Shown piece after piece: positions 63,246 to 64,000 of a stretch of DNA of 64,000 nucleotides. This DNA is from Xiphias gladius (lineage: Eukaryota; Chordata; Actinopteri; Istiophoriformes; Xiphiidae), in the NCBI RefSeq assembly GCF_016859285.1, contig NC_053402.1:2722003-2786002 (forward strand), written 5' to 3'. The translations under genes were made by a program, and so were the position numbers. Position 1 is the stretch's first letter, and each line of letters begins with the position of its first letter. Under the pieces are notes generated by a model. It was not told the DNA's origin and searched no databases. It saw only the letters and a program-made list of their open reading frames with translations.

Positions 63246-64000
63246 GGCCCCATTCATATTCCGTTTGATTAATATGGTGAGCTTTTACGTCGGAAAAAAA
63301 AGAATGAAAAAATAAATAATTAAACAAAACACCTGGGCTTATACGAGAGATGCCAGTAATAGATAGATAAAGAAAGAAACCTCGGAAAAGGCTTCAGGAG
63401 GCAGTGATCCATTGGGGTCGAGCGGCCAGGGTGCTCTATTATGGCCCCTTAAGGGAAAACAGAGAGGTACGGGAAAAAAGCAGTGTGAGCGCCCAAAGAC
63501 TCCCTATCTGGCGCTCACCGCTGGGGTGGGCCTGTGACTGCGAGAGGCCGGCTTGTCAAGCGCGAGGGAGCACCTGGCATTCATTTCTCCTCTAAAGAGA
63601 TAACATGTTTAACGGGGAGAGGCTGCCTCTGTCATCGGACACAAACTGAGCCTCTGTATGCTAGCGCCACAGCTAACCACTGAGGCGCACCAACTGTTAG
63701 GCCCACTGTTACCAATTACCCATTCCCTGGGTTAATATGGCGACAACAGCCCACACAGATATTATGTAGACTGCCATTCTCTCTCATATCGTCATTAAAG
63801 TGAGGCTGCTTGCGTGACTGGCGGTCTGTTGACCGACTTCAAATCTTCCAAAAGATTTGGTTAAAATAGTGTGACACCGTTAGATGTCAGGCCTAAACAT
63901 CAGAAAGATGCCAGAAAAACCCGAAATTACGTTGTGTACTTGTAGCCTATACGAAATGTGTGATTCGTAAATATGCAGGAGGCTACTTCTTGTCAACACC

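Larger units (their letters stand above)
62161..64000. other. hoxb3a upstream region towards hoxb4a
   Basis: No coding exon was recognised. It contains a TAA/TAG repeat (about 62424-62480), a possible TATA box (63238-63245), and a GC-richer, non-repetitive stretch (63380-63700) that could be a conserved regulatory element. hoxb4a is expected beyond the window edge. Confidence 0.6.

Noticed and set aside
62028..64000. Looked for mir-10 and hoxb4a upstream of hoxb3a
   Set aside because: No mature miR-10 core and no Hox4 coding sequence seen; both are expected further to the right.

Overview
The window is nuclear DNA from a bony fish, most likely a spiny-rayed (percomorph) teleost. It carries the 3' (anterior) end of a HoxB cluster, read here as the HoxBa cluster. 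Three two-exon Hox genes lie head-to-tail on the minus strand: hoxb1a (14377-17325), hoxb2a (44867-47790) and hoxb3a (56134-62027). Each has a hexapeptide in exon 1 and a complete homeodomain in exon 2, and the splice sites join in frame. The teleost call rests on the Hox protein sequences, long CA/GT microsatellites, and fish-type repeats (a Tc1 remnant, an L2-like LINE with an esterase-type ORF1, and familiar dispersed fish repeats). The 'a' paralogue assignment is inferred from the hoxb1a N-terminus and from the retained b1-b2-b3 set.

Layout. 1-14376 is the flank downstream of hoxb1a. It has no recognisable gene and holds microsatellites, a roughly 1 kb dispersed repeat and a dead Tc1 transposon. 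14377-18300 is hoxb1a plus a well-preserved hindbrain rhombomere-4 autoregulatory element about 0.9 kb upstream, with Pbx/Hox repeats, a Sox/Oct site and a Meis/Prep site. 18300-44866 is a gene-free gap of about 27 kb that is unusually rich in transposon debris for a vertebrate Hox cluster: an L2-like LINE interrupted by one arm of a large inverted repeat, a MITE with terminal inverted repeats, L1/Tx1-like remnants and a second LINE 3' end. 44867-49300 is hoxb2a with a candidate r4 enhancer (Pbx/Hox plus Meis) about 1.5 kb upstream. 49300-56133 is a repeat-poor hoxb2a-hoxb3a spacer with a likely conserved AT-rich element near 50.5 kb. 56134-64000 is hoxb3a, its 4.4 kb intron and its upstream region.

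The genes encode sequence-specific homeodomain transcription factors that pattern the hindbrain and anterior neural crest together with Pbx and Meis/Prep cofactors. Their shared orientation and order (b1, b2, b3, then b4 expected beyond base 64000) match the colinear Hox arrangement. No tRNA, rRNA, CRISPR or bacterial-type feature was seen, and no wholly new gene system was found. The most interesting signals are regulatory (the b1-ARE, the hoxb2a r4 sites, direct-repeat nuclear-receptor motifs, shared CACGTG palindromes) and the repeat invasion of the b1-b2 gap.
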